From: Cacajao melanocephalus | Taxonomy: Eukaryota > Chordata > Mammalia > Primates > Pitheciidae | DNA length: 64,000 nucleotides | Direction: 5' to 3' | Assembly (NCBI GenBank): GCA_963573385.1 | Contig: CAUYLG010038378.1 | Span: forward strand, 1 to 64,000 | Shown here: positions 47,556 to 61,042 of the stretch, one piece after another | How the letters are laid out: every line of letters starts with the position of its first letter | Numbering within the stretch: position 1 is the stretch's first letter | Translations under genes and position numbers: made by a program | The notes under the pieces: generated by a model | The model's database searches: none | What the model saw: the letters and a program-made list of their open reading frames with translations, nothing else | Told to the model about the DNA's origin: nothing

Positions 47556-47624
47556 CTGAACACGACTTCTTTTGACTTGGAGGGGGAGCAGGTCGCACAA
47601 CTATCAGATATTTCGGCTCCGCAT
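47556..47624 (-). CDS. ABI3BP: ABI3BP coding exon (window exon 1 of 7)
   Basis: Seen: on the minus strand a 69-bp open stretch is preceded by TTGTTTCCAG and followed by GTATAG. It encodes AEPKYLIVVRPAPPPSQKKS and then CSG, with an Asp completed across the acceptor. Known: this matches my memory of the N-terminal region of human ABI3BP (TARSH), a secreted extracellular-matrix protein named for binding the SH3 domain of ABI3/NESH. The run of three prolines followed by SQKK is distinctive. The exon enters in phase 1 and leaves in phase 1 (last base G completes Gly with the next exon), so it is frame-symmetric. It is the most 5' exon I can find; the exons with the start codon and signal peptide are not in 47625-64000. 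The intron to the next exon is 3415 bp. Confidence 0.93.
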
Positions 47625-48500
47625 CTGGAAACAATAACATTATTTATCAGAAAAACCCTTTGAGAACCAGTATTGGAGGCAGCACACCCATACCCTGACT
47701 CAGCATTCTCCGAGTCATTCTCCATAACCGCAGCTCCAGGGAGTGAGAGGACCCAGTAATCCGAAAAGTTAACACTTCCTGAGAAGTCTATTAAGTCATT
47801 AAAACAAAAATTAAATCCAGATTTTCCAAACCACATGGGCAAGGGTAAGGGAGAAGTCTTAAAACAATCATGCTATACATAGATTTTAAACCCTGTTTTC
47901 ATCCGTTCTTTTCTCTGCAAAGATAAGATTATGTCCATTCTGTTAGTCTGTTCCTCAGGGATGGCCAAGTCTGATGCTTCAACACCAGAAAAGGAAAAAT
48001 TCTACTTGCACAGGACACCATGGATCTCACCTGTATGAGCTGAAATCAGTCACTTTCATGGGAACAGGAATGTTTATAATGTCCTTTCTAATTTGTATCC
48101 TGTTTATGGATTTCTCAGCCTGCTTTCATAACTACTCATTTTTAATGAACAATTTTTAAAGAGTCACAATGTATAAGTTGGTATAATTTTCATTTTAAAT
48201 AAATATTTCAAGGAAACGTAAATAGGGAATCTCAAGATATTTAAGTTTTAAATAAAATTATATTAAAGCAATTGGCATATGCTAACTCAATAAGGAGCTA
48301 ATAAATTATCAAATAATTTTTTAAAAATTGACGTTTGCAAGATGAATGATCGGTTACACATATATAAATAAGCCAAATATATTTTGGTCATATGAAATAG
48401 CATTTTATAAGCAGCTCTATTGGATTAATGGGTTGATGAGTATTCTTTACAATGTTTCTTCACAACTTTAAACCCTGAAACTCATTCTGTAAGAAATTTC
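47625..48500. other. ABI3BP intron, nothing recognised
   Basis: No upstream exon and no repeat recognised. Strongly AT-rich from 48150. Confidence 0.5.
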
Positions 48501-48980
48501 ATTTGGATGCTGTGGTCAGCCAGAGTTCACCCCTTCTTACTCAAGCATACTTCCTATCTTTGTTTCATTTTCATTCTGGGTTCAAATGTCTCCCCTCCAT
48601 GAGTTTGGAGCACAGGCCTTCTTGCCCAAGGCTTTGCAGAGCTGACCTCATTGGAGACAACCTGGCAACTCAACTTCTCTTAATAACTTTTGCCTTCATC
48701 TTTTTCTGGACACCTTACACAATACTATTGGCTATAACCTGCTGCAGTAATTACCACCTAATAAAGCAACCAAGGCAGCCTGATAAACTCACCTCAGAGC
48801 TTTGCCCAATTATTGTACAGTTGCCTCCTGCCACCACGCAGATAAAGGAGCATTCATTCTGTTCGAGTCTTGTGTGTTTGAAAGCACATCCTGCTTATTG
48901 GGGCCCATATAAAGAATGCTGGACCCAAATAAAATAAACAAGTTTCCTGGTAGGAATACAATAACCATTTCCTGATTTTC
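48501..48980 (+). other. Unclassified segment with a 144-codon open frame
   Basis: The plus frame 48503-48937 is open, with a hydrophobic run around residues 55-80. It ends near overlapping AATAAA-type signals ('aaataaaataaacaag' at 48928). It may be an unrecognised LTR or chance. No orthologue known to me. Confidence 0.3.
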
Positions 48981-48999
48981 TTTGTGGTATACAGCAATA

Positions 49000-49130
49000 C
49001 ACTACCATGGACTGAGTGCTTTCTGAGTGCAGGATACTATACCAAGAACCTTATATCCATAACTTAATTACTCTCTTATGGCAATCCTACCTGGCACTGC
49101 TATTATCACCTCAATTTGTAGACAAGATAA
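49000..49130 (-). mobile_element. MIR-like fragment, diverged
   Basis: 'actgagtgctttctgagtgc', 'ctattatcacctcaatttgt' and 'agacaagataactggacaag' follow the reversed MIR order. Confidence 0.5.
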
Positions 49131-50874
49131 CTGGACAAGGGTTGACTTCATGGGCATATGGCACATACAGTCACATGGGCCCCATGCTCAGAAGGATCCC
49201 GTGCTTGTTTAAGGTCCTGCTGTAACCATCCTGAAATTCTTAATACTTTTATCTTTGAACTTGTTTTTTGCAATGGAAGGCTGATGGGACAACGGAGCAT
49301 GCACGTGAGTGGAGGAAACAAGAGCAACACGCATTTCCTTGCCTCCCCATGCATTTATGGCATTGGATGTATCCATCATCACATAACTCCAAAGGAACCA
49401 TCATGTGTGGGAGTTCAGCAAGACTCAAAGGTAGAACAAGGTGAGTATGTCACATTTACCATTCAGTAAAGGGGTAAGAAGGGGGACACAGAGACCTGCG
49501 GGAGGCTGTACTTTCCATTCGAAACAGACCTTGCTTTAGATGCAGAAAGCAAGCAAGGGCATTTTAAGAAATACGAATGATGAAGAAACCCTATCATATC
49601 CTTTCTTACTCATGTATTAGCCAACCACTTATGCTGAAAATGATGGAGAAAAGAAAAAGATAGGGAAACCCATACCATACTTCCTTTTCTTTTCAATTCT
49701 TCCTCATTCAGAAATAAGTTGAAAGAAGAGTGTTGGTAGAATGTGCACATATCAAGAAGTGAAATAAGCAGCTGAATTAGTTTTGTGCAGCATTTCCACT
49801 ATTCTGGTTGGAACAAAATACATATGCACATATGTATAAAGTGCAAAATACAAACTGTGCAATTTCAGTAATTTCACTTACAAGTTAAAGGTTCTTACAT
49901 TTGCATTTAAATCTGGGACTGCACAATATAAAGATACAAAGTAAACTTCATGTTAATAATTTAAAATTTTTCTTTACAAAGACATCAAAAGACATCAAAT
50001 AACATTGTGACAAAAGGAGAAACCACAAAAAGGAAAAAGCTTTATATTTTAGTATCTTTAAGATAAATTTTTTCATGTTCTTCAACTAGGGGCCCTGCAT
50101 TTTTATTTTGTTCTTGGCCCTGCAAATTATGTAACTATATTAAGCAAGTCTACAAAATACTGTTAGTAAATCTCAGAAGTTCACTTTAGAAAACAAAACC
50201 CCTCGTTTTCCAAAATTGTTCTCACTCTAGCAGAGTCTCTTAGAGCTAACCTTATAGATTCTTCCTTGATATGGATTAATTATGCCTAACGCCTACATGT
50301 TTTTTAAGAAAAGACCTGAAACACTAGAGAAATAACATATACAGAAGCCAAAGAGAGTGCCATGATCCAAGACATGTGGTTACGTGAGCAATTTAAAAAT
50401 ACCTTTTGTTATGACCACAGTCATTGTGCATGAAGCATAGGCTGTCAGAGCCAATTACAAATTGGAACAAATGCCATTACCTGAGTGCATATCTTGGCTC
50501 CTACTGCTCATTAAATATTTCCAACATACATGTATTTTTGGAGTCTTTGTGCTCTACTGGGGACACAGGTGTGGAAAAATAAAACTAAAGAATAGGATTT
50601 CTATTTCTGTTCTGAACAAAAAAAAACCTTTGTGGATTTATAGTAGCCTAGAAATATATACATTGTAGATTGAAATTCTGCCAATATGTATTACTTCATT
50701 TAGAAAGATACAGAATTAAAGTGTCAATTTAGAAGAAGCTGCATAGGATGCAGTTACCGTAACAAAGTTTCCATTCCTAATAGTTAACTCTGTGCAATGT
50801 TTCGGACTAATTAAATCTGATTTGCTTAATATTTTGAATGCCCTATGGTGGAGGACAGGCACAGTTTACTGCTT
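49131..50874. other. ABI3BP intron; two short pieces may be one old transposon family
   Basis: 49200-49260 and 50075-50140 resemble adjoining parts of an old interspersed element that I recall but cannot name ('taaccatcctgaaattctta', 'aggggccctgcatttttatt'). Otherwise nothing. Confidence 0.3.
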
Positions 50875-51214
<340 letters not shown>

Positions 51215-51639
51215 CTAATTTTTTAGTAATACTCTCATTATTGCAGTTTGATAAATCCCAATTTTCACATTTTGGGTCTGCTCGCATTAGAGGATGACTG
51301 CATTGCAACTGTTGCTGATTCAGAATGTCGTCACAGGGAAGCTGAGTTCTGCCATGCAGATTTTTGCCATTAAAGTGTCTACAAAAGAAACCTGAAATAG
51401 ACCAAGATAATGCTAAAAGAAATTAGGTAATGGGGTCTGATAGAGGCCCTTGTCATGTTTAACAATTTGTTTTTTGTTGTTGTTGTTAAACAAAATTTTA
51501 GACTCTGGAAACATTAAATCCTATGCAGCCACATACTGGTACAAGTCAAAGTACTTAACCTCTGTGTACCTCAGTTTCCTGCAAAGTAGGAAAAATCATG
51601 CCTCATCTCAAAAGCTTCTTAAAGATAATTAAAGCTGTA

Positions 51640-51932
51640 ACAAAAGGTGAGCATGGTGGCTGTAACAAAAGGTGAGCACTTTGGGAGACCCAAGTAGGCG
51701 GATCGCTTGAGCCCAGGAGTTCAAGACTAGCCTGGGCAACATGGTGAAATCCCATCTCTACAAAAAATACAAAAATTATCCATGCATTTTAGTGGGGACC
51801 TGTAGTTCCAGGCTGAGGAGGCTGAGGTGGGGGGATTGCTTGAGCCCAGGAGGAAGAGGTTGCAGTGAGCCGAGATTGCACCCCTGCACTTTAGCCTGGG
51901 TGACAGTGAGACCTTGTCTTAGGAAAAAAAAA
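51640..51932 (+). mobile_element. Alu SINE (J-like) with internal template-switch scar
   Basis: From 'gtgagcatggtggct' to 'ccttgtcttaggaaaaaaaa'. The 5' 'cacacctgtaatcccagcac' block is replaced by a second copy of flanking plus 5' sequence (51634-51653 repeated at 51659-51678). Confidence 0.88.
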
Positions 51933-53120
51933 AATAAACTTTAACAATGCCTAACACAAAAAGTATGGATTAAGTATTAATAATAGTGATGATTTCTAGA
52001 AAGCAGAATTTGGGTTCTACAAAGTCTAAGGACGTATTACAAAGGAGGAAAACATTTAAAAAATCTTTACAGCAAGCATCACAGACGCCAAAATGCAAGC
52101 ATTTCGCGATAAACATTACGAACCAAACTCATTCATAAATATTGATGAAAAAATCCTAAAAATATACTGACAGGACCTTAAACCAATCGGAATCTGGATC
52201 TGGCAGCACATAATACAATAATAAATTAACCAACTATAGTTTATCCCAGGAATGTAACATAAAAAAAAAGTAAGCCTATTTCCACAGGTGCTGAAAAGTC
52301 AATTGACAAAAATGTAATACTAATTCTGAATAAATAAGAATTCAGTGGAATACTTATAAAATATATCTTAAAACATCTAAATAAAACGTGTGATCCTCCT
52401 TTACTAAACATGCAAGACCCTTGCTGGCGTAGAGAATGATACTGGGTTAAAAAAACAATAAGACTATTGATAACAGAGTTGAAGGGTGAAGTAGAAGGGA
52501 AAGAATCTCAACGCGAGAAAATTTAGTAGTCATTTAACCTTTACTTTGTTTATAGTTTACTTCTGATATGTTTTTTTAGAAGTAATAGATATCTTCCTCC
52601 TCAAAACCCACATCCCAATCTAACCATGAAAAAAAATAATTAAAAAATTAAGTTAAAGGATATTCTGCAAACACTAATCAGGACACCTCAAAACTGTCAA
52701 GGTCATTAAAAAAAAATTCAAAGATTTGAGAAATTGACACTGTCTGCAGAAGCCTAAGGAGACACAACTTCTAAATGTAATGTGGCATCCTGTATGGGAT
52801 GTAAAACGAGAACTTAGGTAAAAATTAAGGAAAATAAAGTATAGAATTTAGCTAATAATGTACCATTATTCAATGATTAGTTGCAACAAACATATCATAC
52901 TAATGTAAATATTAATGATAGAAAAATTGGGCATAAAATATATAGGAATTCTCTGTACTGTCTTCACAACTTTATATGTTTTTTTAATCTTTTGTCAAGA
53001 ACTTTAATTATCTCTTTACAGGGTTTATGCCAGTTACATGCAAGGATCCTGTGTATCACAAGAACCCTAAAGTTCATAACATCAGATATCAGGAATAAAT
53101 TCTATCACATTCCCACCAAT
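51933..53120. other. ABI3BP intron, old L1-like patches possible
   Basis: 52090-52400 (ORF2-like 'aaccaactatagtttatccc' and 'tgaaaagtcaattgacaaa') may be a diverged sense L1. No exon. Confidence 0.35.
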
Positions 53121-53461
<341 letters not shown>

Positions 53462-53879
53462 GTAAGTGGTTTCATGGTGCTAATACTAACTCAAAGCAAC
53501 CTTTGGATAGAAAAGTGTTTCAGGAGTGAGGTAAAGAATGACACTCTCCCTCTATACCAGTCAATGTCCAATAAGCAGATCACTTATTTAAAATGTTAAC
53601 ACTCAGTACATTTTATGCGTGTTGAATAAAAATGGTTCGGTGTGATTGTCATTTATATCTGGTCCCCAAACAGCTCCTATAACAATGTAACATTCAACTG
53701 ATTGGAGTTAAGACTGCTCAGAATGATTTTCTACCTAGCAGATGTAAGCATGGCTGGTTAAGGAATCTTCCCTTTGTATAAATGTTACATTGGAATGGAT
53801 AGTGGTGCTGTCACAGGAGGACCAAGTATTCCTGGGCAGGTCTATCCTCAAACCAGTAGTGACTTTTTCATAAAAAGAT

Positions 53880-54364
53880 GATTTACATATGTTCATTGCG
53901 GCACTGTTTACAATAGCAAAGACTTGGAACCAAGCCAAATGCCCATTGATGACAGACCAGACTAGGAAAATGTGGCACATATACACCATGGAATACTATG
54001 CAGCCATAAAAAACGATGAGTTCGTGTCCTTTGCAGGGACATGGATGAACCTGAAAACCATCATTCTCAGCAAACTGACACAAGGACAAAAAATCAAACA
54101 CCGCATGTTCTCACTCATAGGTGGGTGTTGAACAATGAGAACACATGGACACAGGGAGGGGAGCATCACACACTGGGGTCTGTTGAGGGGAATAGCTGAG
54201 GGACAGCGGTGAGTAGGGAGGTTGGGGAGGGATAACAATGGGGAGAAATGCTAGATATAGGTGATGGGGAGGAAAGCAGCAAACCACACTACCATGAGTG
54301 TACCTATGCAACAATCTTACATGTTCTTCATATGTACCCCAAAAGCTAAAATGCAATAAAAAAG
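53880..54364 (+). mobile_element. Young L1 (L1PA-type) 3' end, 5'-truncated
   Basis: 'ttcattgcggcactgtttac', 'tacaccatggaatactatgc', 'actcataggtgggtgttgaa' and a terminal 'aatgcaataaaaaagc'. Confidence 0.93.
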
Positions 54365-54559
54365 CAAAACTTCTCTAAGGAGATAACATCTTATCTATAA
54401 CCTAAAAGAAGAGAAGTTACTAGGGAAAGAGGGGCATGGGGGCAGGGGATTCTAGAAAATGAAATAGCATATTCAAAGACCCTGAGTGTGAAAGAATACT
54501 CTGGAAAAAACAAGACATTTGTGTGTTTTTATAGTTGTCAAATAAAGGTCATCTCCTAA

Positions 54560-54870
54560 CACACACTTAGACAGCTGGGCAGGGTATCAGTTGGCATAGC
54601 TTCCATGGAGGCAGTATTTCTCAAACTGCAAAATGATGCTGTAATTCCACTTTTGGGATTGTAAGATAATGAAATAATTGACCAAATCTGCAAATATGAT
54701 TCTATTAGGAAGTTTACTTCAGTGCTGGTTATAATAGTCAGACATTGGCAACAAATTAAATAGCCTTTCTCATGGTCTAATTGAGTATATGGTGTACTAC
54801 TCATTTGTGAAAAATGATAAAACACATAGTTCTTCATCAAGCTAGAAAAATATCCCTCAACAAACCAAAT
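54560..54870 (+). mobile_element. Possible old LINE fragment
   Basis: 'gtatttctcaaactgcaaa', 'gtgctggttataatagtcag' and 'ggtgtactactcatttgtg' resemble a diverged LINE 3' region. Low certainty. Confidence 0.35.
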
Positions 54871-54879
54871 CTGTAGCAC

Positions 54880-57505
54880 ATCAAGAAGCTAATTCACCAT
54901 GATCAAGTAGGCTTCATTCCTGGGATGCAAAGCTGGTTCAACATACATAAATCAATAAGTGTAAATCACCACATAAGCAGAATTAAAAACAAAAACTATG
55001 TGATCATCTCAAGAGACAGAAAAAGCATTCAGTAAAATCCAACATCCTTTTATGATAAAACCCTCAAGGAATAAGGCATTGAAGGAACATACTAAATAAT
55101 AAGAGCCATCTATAACAAACCCACAGCCAACATCTTACTGAATGGGCAACAACTGGAACAAGACAAGGATGCCCATTCTCACCAGTCCTACTGAACATAG
55201 TGTTGGAAGTCCTTGCTAGAGCAATCAGGCAAGGTAAAGAAATAAAAGGCATCCAAACAGAAAAGGGAGAAGTCAAACTATCTTCTTTTGCTGACGATAT
55301 GACTCTATACCTAGAAAACGTTCAAGACTCCACCAAAATGCTCTTGTAACTGATAAATGATTTCAGTAAAGTTTCAGGACACAAAACCAGTGTACGAATC
55401 AGCAGCGTTTCTTTCCTTTTTTTTTTTTTTTTTTTGAGATGGAGGGAGTCTTGCTTTGTTGCCCAGACGGGAGTGCAGTGGCACGATCATAGTTCACTGC
55501 AACCTCTGCTCTTGGGTTCAAGTGATTCTCCAGCCTCAGCCTCCTGAGTAGCTGGGACTACAGGTATGTACTGCTATGTCTGGCTAATTTTTGTATTTTT
55601 AGTAGGGATGGGGTTTCACCATGTTGGCCAGGCTGATCTTGAACTCCTGATCTCAGGTGATTCACCTGCCTCAGCCTCCCAAAGTGCTGGGATTACATGC
55701 ATGAGCCACCATGCCCAGCCATCAATAGCATTTCTATATACCGATAACCTTCAAACTGAGAGCCAAATCAAGAATGCAGTTTTATTTACAGTAGGTGAAA
55801 CCAAACCAAACCTAGGATTGTATTTAACCAAGGAGGTGAAAGATCTCTACAAGGAGAACCACAAAACACTGCTGAAAGAAATCATAGATGACACAAACAA
55901 ATGGAAAAACATTTCATGCTCACGAATTGGAAGAATTAATATTCCTAAAATGACTACACCACCCAAAACAATCTACGGATTCAGTGTTATTCCTACCAAG
56001 CTACTAATGTCATTTTTTTTTTTTACAAACCTAGGAAAAAACTATTCTAAAATGAATATGGAACCAAAAGAGATCGAATAGCCAAAGCAAACCTAAGCAA
56101 AAAGAACACAGACAGTGGCATCACCACCTGACTTCAGATCATACTATAAACCTATGGTCAGCAAACAGCATGGTACTGGTACGAAAACAGACACATAGAC
56201 CAATGGAATAGAATAGAAAACGCAGAAATAAAGCTGAACATCTACAGTCATCTGATCTTTGGCATCGTTGACAAAAGTAAGTGGGGAAAGGAATCCCTAT
56301 TTAAAAAATGGTACTAGGACAGCTGGCCATAAGCAGAAGAATAAAATTGGACTCTTATGTTTCACCATATAAAAAATTAACTCAAGATGAGGTAAAGATT
56401 TAAATATAAGACCTCAAGATCTAAGAGTCCTAGAAGAAAACCTAGGAAACACTATTCTAGACATTGGCTTTGAGAAAGAATTTATGACTTAAGTCCTCAA
56501 AACCATTTGCAACAAGAAGAAAAGCTTAAAGAGCTTTTTGCCCAGCAAAAGAAACTATCAACAGAGTAAAGAGACAACATATAGTATGGGAGAAAATATT
56601 TGTAAACTATGCATCTACAAAAGTCTCATATCTAGAGTTTATGAGGAACTTAAGCAATTGAAGAATCAAAAACCAAATCCCATTAAAAATGGGCAAGACA
56701 TGAATGGACACTTCTCAAAAGAAGATATTCAAGTGGTCATCAAACATATGAAAAGATGCTATATATCTAATCATCAGAGAAATGCAAATCAAAATCATGA
56801 TGAGATACCATCTCATACCAGTCAGATGGCTATTATCAAAAAGTCAAAAAACAACAGATATTGATGAGGCTGTGGAGAAAAGGAAACACTTACACACCAT
56901 TGGTGAGAATGTAAATTAGTTCAGCCACTGTGAAAAGCTGGAGATTTCTCAAAGCAGTTACAACTACCATTCAACCCAGCTATCCCATTACTGGATATAT
57001 ATCCAAGAGAAAATAAATTGTTCTGCCAAAAAGACACATGCCTTCATATGTTTGTTGCAGCACCATACACAATAGCAAAGACAGGGAATCAGCCTAGGTG
57101 CCTATCAATAGTGGGTTGGATAAAGAGAATATGGTACATATACACCATGGAATACTACACAGCCATGAGAAAGAATGAGATCACGTTCTTCATAGCAACA
57201 TGGATGCAGCTGGAGGTCATTATCCTAAGCAAACTCATGTAGGAACAGAAAACTAAATACTGCATGTTTTTACTTATAAGTTGGAGCTGAACATTGGGTA
57301 CTCATGGACATAAAGATGGCAACAGCAGACACTGGGGACTACTAGAGGCATAAGAGATGGGGAGGGGTTGAAAAAGTATTGTGTACTATGCTCAGTACCT
57401 GGGTAATGGGAGCAATCACACAGCAAACCTCAGCATCATGCAATAGACTCATGTAACCTGCATATTGAACCCCTGAATCTAAAATAAAAGTTGAAATTAT
57501 TTTTG
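54880..57505 (+). mobile_element. L1 (L1P-type) ORF2 3' half plus 3'UTR, split by an Alu
   Basis: Sense ORF2 from 'ccatgatcaagtaggcttca' onward, including the reverse-transcriptase active-site Phe-Ala-Asp-Asp codons near 55286-55297, then the C-terminal region and a 3'UTR ending 'tctaaaataaaagttgaaat'. Stops and frameshifts break it into frames of at most about 110-170 codons. An Alu (55413-55720) is inserted. Non-functional. Confidence 0.93.
55398..55735 (-). mobile_element. Alu SINE inserted in the L1, with diverged target-site duplication
   Basis: Reversed Alu at 55413-55720. The flanks ATCAGCAGCGTTTCT (55398-55412) and ATCAATAGCATTTCT (55721-55735) match at 12 of 15 positions. Confidence 0.93.
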
Positions 57506-57884
57506 AAAATGTCCACAGGGCCTCTTTTAGGGGAAAAAGTATGTTACAGAAATTGTGATCCTATTTTTGTTAATAAACAGAAAAGTGTGGGCCGGCTTCC
57601 AAGAAAATATGTAAATGCTTTTTAAGGTATTTTCTTGTGCAAGAAACTTCATAGCTTGCTTTCACTAAGGCATGAGGGAAAAACAGACTGCTTTTGCAAG
57701 GATTTAGGTGGTCACTTGCTGTGACATAAGGACCAAGTCAGAGTGACCTCACGAGGCCACTCTATCTCAAGCCATTGGTTTTAGGACTGTCTTTGTACTT
57801 CTAAAAGAAAGTCCAAAAATGTTTACTTATTTATTTAAAATCATGCCCTCCACAATGAGTACTCAGCAGGCCACCTAGATTTTT
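57506..57884. other. ABI3BP intron, nothing recognised
   Basis: No element supported. Confidence 0.45.
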
Positions 57885-58092
57885 GGTTGAGAGCACTGGC
57901 CTTGGAATCCTGAGTGTGTATCCAGCTCTGTTGCTTGCTATGTGTGAGACTCTGAACAAGTCACTCAGCCTCGCAGAGGCTTGGCATCCTCACCTGTGCA
58001 AAGGTACACATCGCAGAGGGTTTCCTAAGAGCCAGGGGACATTCAAGAGCTTGGCTCAATGTTTGGCAGATATTAAGAGTGCTCGATAAATC
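57885..58092 (+). mobile_element. MIR SINE
   Basis: 'agagcactggccttggaatc', 'tgctatgtgtgagactctga' and 'gattaagagtgctcgataaat'-like order match sense MIR. One of the clearer MIRs here. Confidence 0.75.
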
Positions 58093-59705
58093 TGGACAGA
58101 TTGTTATTACCTGCTTCCAGGCACCTGACAGATTCCCTGCATTTTTACTTGGCTTTTACAGCCTTTGGGGACCATGCTGAAAGGAAGATGGTGTATTGAG
58201 AAAAGCGCGGACTATAAGCAAAGAAGTGGGTTTTTCTACCCTTGTTTTTCCATAAATCCTCTGTATGACCTTCAGTACCCCTCAGTCTTACTGTTTCTTT
58301 AACTTTAAGGAAAGTTAAGTTAGACTGGGAAAGCTTCTGTGTCTAATTCTGTGACTACACAGTCTAAGGACCAGATAAAACCTATTTGTCTATCTAGTTC
58401 CACCTTCCAGGTAGAGGTCTGTTATCTGTGTGCCCTAGGCTAGAAGGGATCACTGGGGGACTCATAACAAAGAATTCTGTTTCTATTTACTTCCTGATCC
58501 TGTTGCACTGGCTGATAGGCCTGCAGAAGGCTGTTATCAACAATTTATGGTCACCTCAATGCCATGCTTTTATCAGCAGAGCTAATCACATTTTAAGCTG
58601 TTGAACTTGTTCTGCTTCAAATAATTGCTTGCTTTTACTGCCTAACAAATCTTTAAGTTTGATTCTTTGGTGTGGGAGAACTGGTAGATGGTTCTGGAAA
58701 ACTCCAGCTGTTTCTGCCCCAGGGAGAAACGTATCAGGAAAAAAATGGGAGCAACACACTTTTCCTTTCTTTTCAGGGTGCTATGGGCCTTGGCTCTGGC
58801 TGAGGCTGGCTACGTGTTGGTGACATTGCCTTATCTTGTGTGTCTCTCTTTAAAAAGTTATCCAAGTTCATTACCAGCATTTCCCAACTATGTTCCTTAA
58901 TAAGTTGTTTTCAGAGATGTGATTGAGTGTTGTGAAAAGAAATATAAAACCAAAGAAGTTTATAATAAAATTAGTGTTTATTTTTTGATATTTGTTAAGT
59001 ACCTTGTCATATTAAACGCTAACAATTCCCATGTAGTTTAATCCAATGTGTCCATAATGTTTTCAGAATATGGAACTGTTTTGTAAATAATAGCACTCCT
59101 TGGCATATTGGTGAACTAGTATTTTGAAAAGATTGTGCTGTTGGCCCCTGGAGCAGAGTTAAACCCTAACTGTAGCTTCAATTTAGAAGAACCCTTGTAG
59201 AGGATTCTGGATTTGACCACCAATCCCCCAGCTAAGATGCAACTGTATGAGATCTCTTTGTTGAGGCTCATGCATTCCCCTGCCTTCCTATCTGATTGTG
59301 TGCACCTTTTGGGGTGCTGTTAGAAATCTCCCCTGCCTCTTGCGCCTTTTTATAGCTGGGCTAGGCTTCTGGAATCAGATGTGAGGGATGTAGAACCTCC
59401 TCTTGGACAGCTCTCTTCCTGTCCTGCAGAACTAGGGGAGGCCAGTGGTCAAGCAGATGTTCTGGCCCCTAAAATCTGCTAACAGTGGAAACCTAAGTCC
59501 TCTGCTTCCTGCCAGGAGACTTGATACTCCCTGTCTCTACCCCAGCCAGCCCCAGCCTCTCCCCGACATATTGACCCAAGGGTGGTACCTGTGCCTGGCA
59601 CTTTGAAACTGGGTCTGATTTTCTTTTTTAAAGAAAGACACTCATAAAAACCGGTAACAACCCTGTTGAGAGAAGCTGAGAAGAATGGTAAGTAACTTTA
59701 GAATA
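58093..59705. other. ABI3BP intron, nothing recognised
   Basis: GC-richer around 59200-59620. Overlapping plus frames of 64-70 codons at 58629-58900 are featureless. Confidence 0.4.
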
Positions 59706-59982
59706 GGCTGGGTGCAGCGGCTCACGCCTAAAATCCCAGCACTTTTGGAGGCCAAGGCAGGCCAATCACTTGAGGCCAGGTGTCCGAGACCAGCCTGGGC
59801 AAGATGGCAAAACCCTGTCTCCACCAAAAAATTTACAATAAATTAGCTGGTGAGGAGGCGCATGCCCGTAGTCCCAGCTGCAAGGGGGATCAACTGAGCC
59901 CGGGAGGTCGAGGCTGTAGTGAGCCATGATTGCGTCACTGCACTCCAGCCTAGGCAACAGATTGAGACCCTGTCTCAAAAAA
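59706..59982 (+). mobile_element. Alu SINE, old (J-like)
   Basis: 'ggctgggtgcagcggctcac' to 'attgagaccctgtctcaaaa', diverged. Confidence 0.92.
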
Positions 59983-60049
59983 CCAAAGAACACTTCAAAA
60001 TAAACAGAGGCCAGGGCAGCGTTTTGCCCCTGTCCTCTGTTTAAGTATT

Positions 60050-60505
60050 AGTTGGCAAGGGCTGCCATAACAAAGTAGTGCAAACTGGGTTGCTTAAACA
60101 ACAAAAGTTTATTCTGTTGTGGTTCTGAAGGCCAGCAGGCTTAGATCAAGGTGTTGGCAGGGTTGGTCGCTTCTGAAGCCTGGGGGAAGAATCTGTTCCA
60201 TGCTTCCCTCCTCACTTCTGGTGGTGTGCTGGCAAGATCGGTGTTCCTTGGCTTGTAGACACCTCCCTTCAGTTTCTGCCTTCGTCTTCACGGAGTGTCC
60301 TGTATGTGTGTGTGTGTGTCCAAATTTCCCCCTTTTACAAGAATGTCAGTCATATTGGGTTAGAGCCCCTCATGATGACTACATTGTCACTTGTTTACCA
60401 CTGCAAAGACCCTATTTTCAAATAAGGTCACATTCTGAGGCATGGGGGTTAGGATTCCAACATACGAATTTGGCAAGGGGGCACAATTCACTTAATAACA
60501 TTGAG
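60050..60505 (-). mobile_element. MLT1-like MaLR LTR, antisense
   Basis: 'ctgccataacaaagtagtgc', 'cttaaacaacaaaagtttat', 'agatcaaggtgttggcaggg' and 'caaataaggtcacattctga' are the reversed cues of this LTR group. Contains a short TG run at 60304-60320. Confidence 0.65.
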
Positions 60506-61042
60506 TATTGGTGATCATCAGAAAGGTGATGATACCACAGCATCTCCCACTTCTCATGGAAAGCTGGAGGAAGGGGGCTGTAGACATTGCCTTGATGCGA
60601 CCTGTAAGAGGGCCAGGTCATGTCTACACAGCACCAGATGCTTTGCATGTTTTGTATAACATTTGAGAACTGTTTTGGGTACCCATCTACTCTGCAAGAC
60701 CTGTTATTTTAACAGAGCAAGCACAATTAGTTGAAGGCCTGAATAGATCAAAATTGCTGACTGTCACTCAAGAAGAGTACTTTTTGCCCTGATGGCCTTT
60801 GGACAGGGACATCAGCTTTTTTCTTGCCTTCATACTGAAACTTGAAACATAGCTTTTCCTGGGTCTTGAGCATGCCAGCTTTGGGACTGGCATTACACTG
60901 GAGAGGACCCAGACCTCTCCTGGGTCTCCAGCTTGCTGACTCATTCTGAAGCTGTTGATACTTGCTTGCCTCTATAGCTATGCAAGCCAGTTTCATGTAA
61001 TATACTATTTCCAATAAATATTTTGGAAATATTTAGATGTAT
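60506..61042. other. ABI3BP intron, nothing recognised
   Basis: No element supported. Confidence 0.4.

Noticed and set aside
55566..56081. 171-codon plus-strand frame
   Set aside because: A chance fusion of antisense Alu with L1 ORF2 sequence across the insertion border.
59706..59982. tRNA-like A and B boxes in Alu left arms
   Set aside because: These are the internal polymerase III promoter of Alu, present in all the Alus here, and not tRNA genes.
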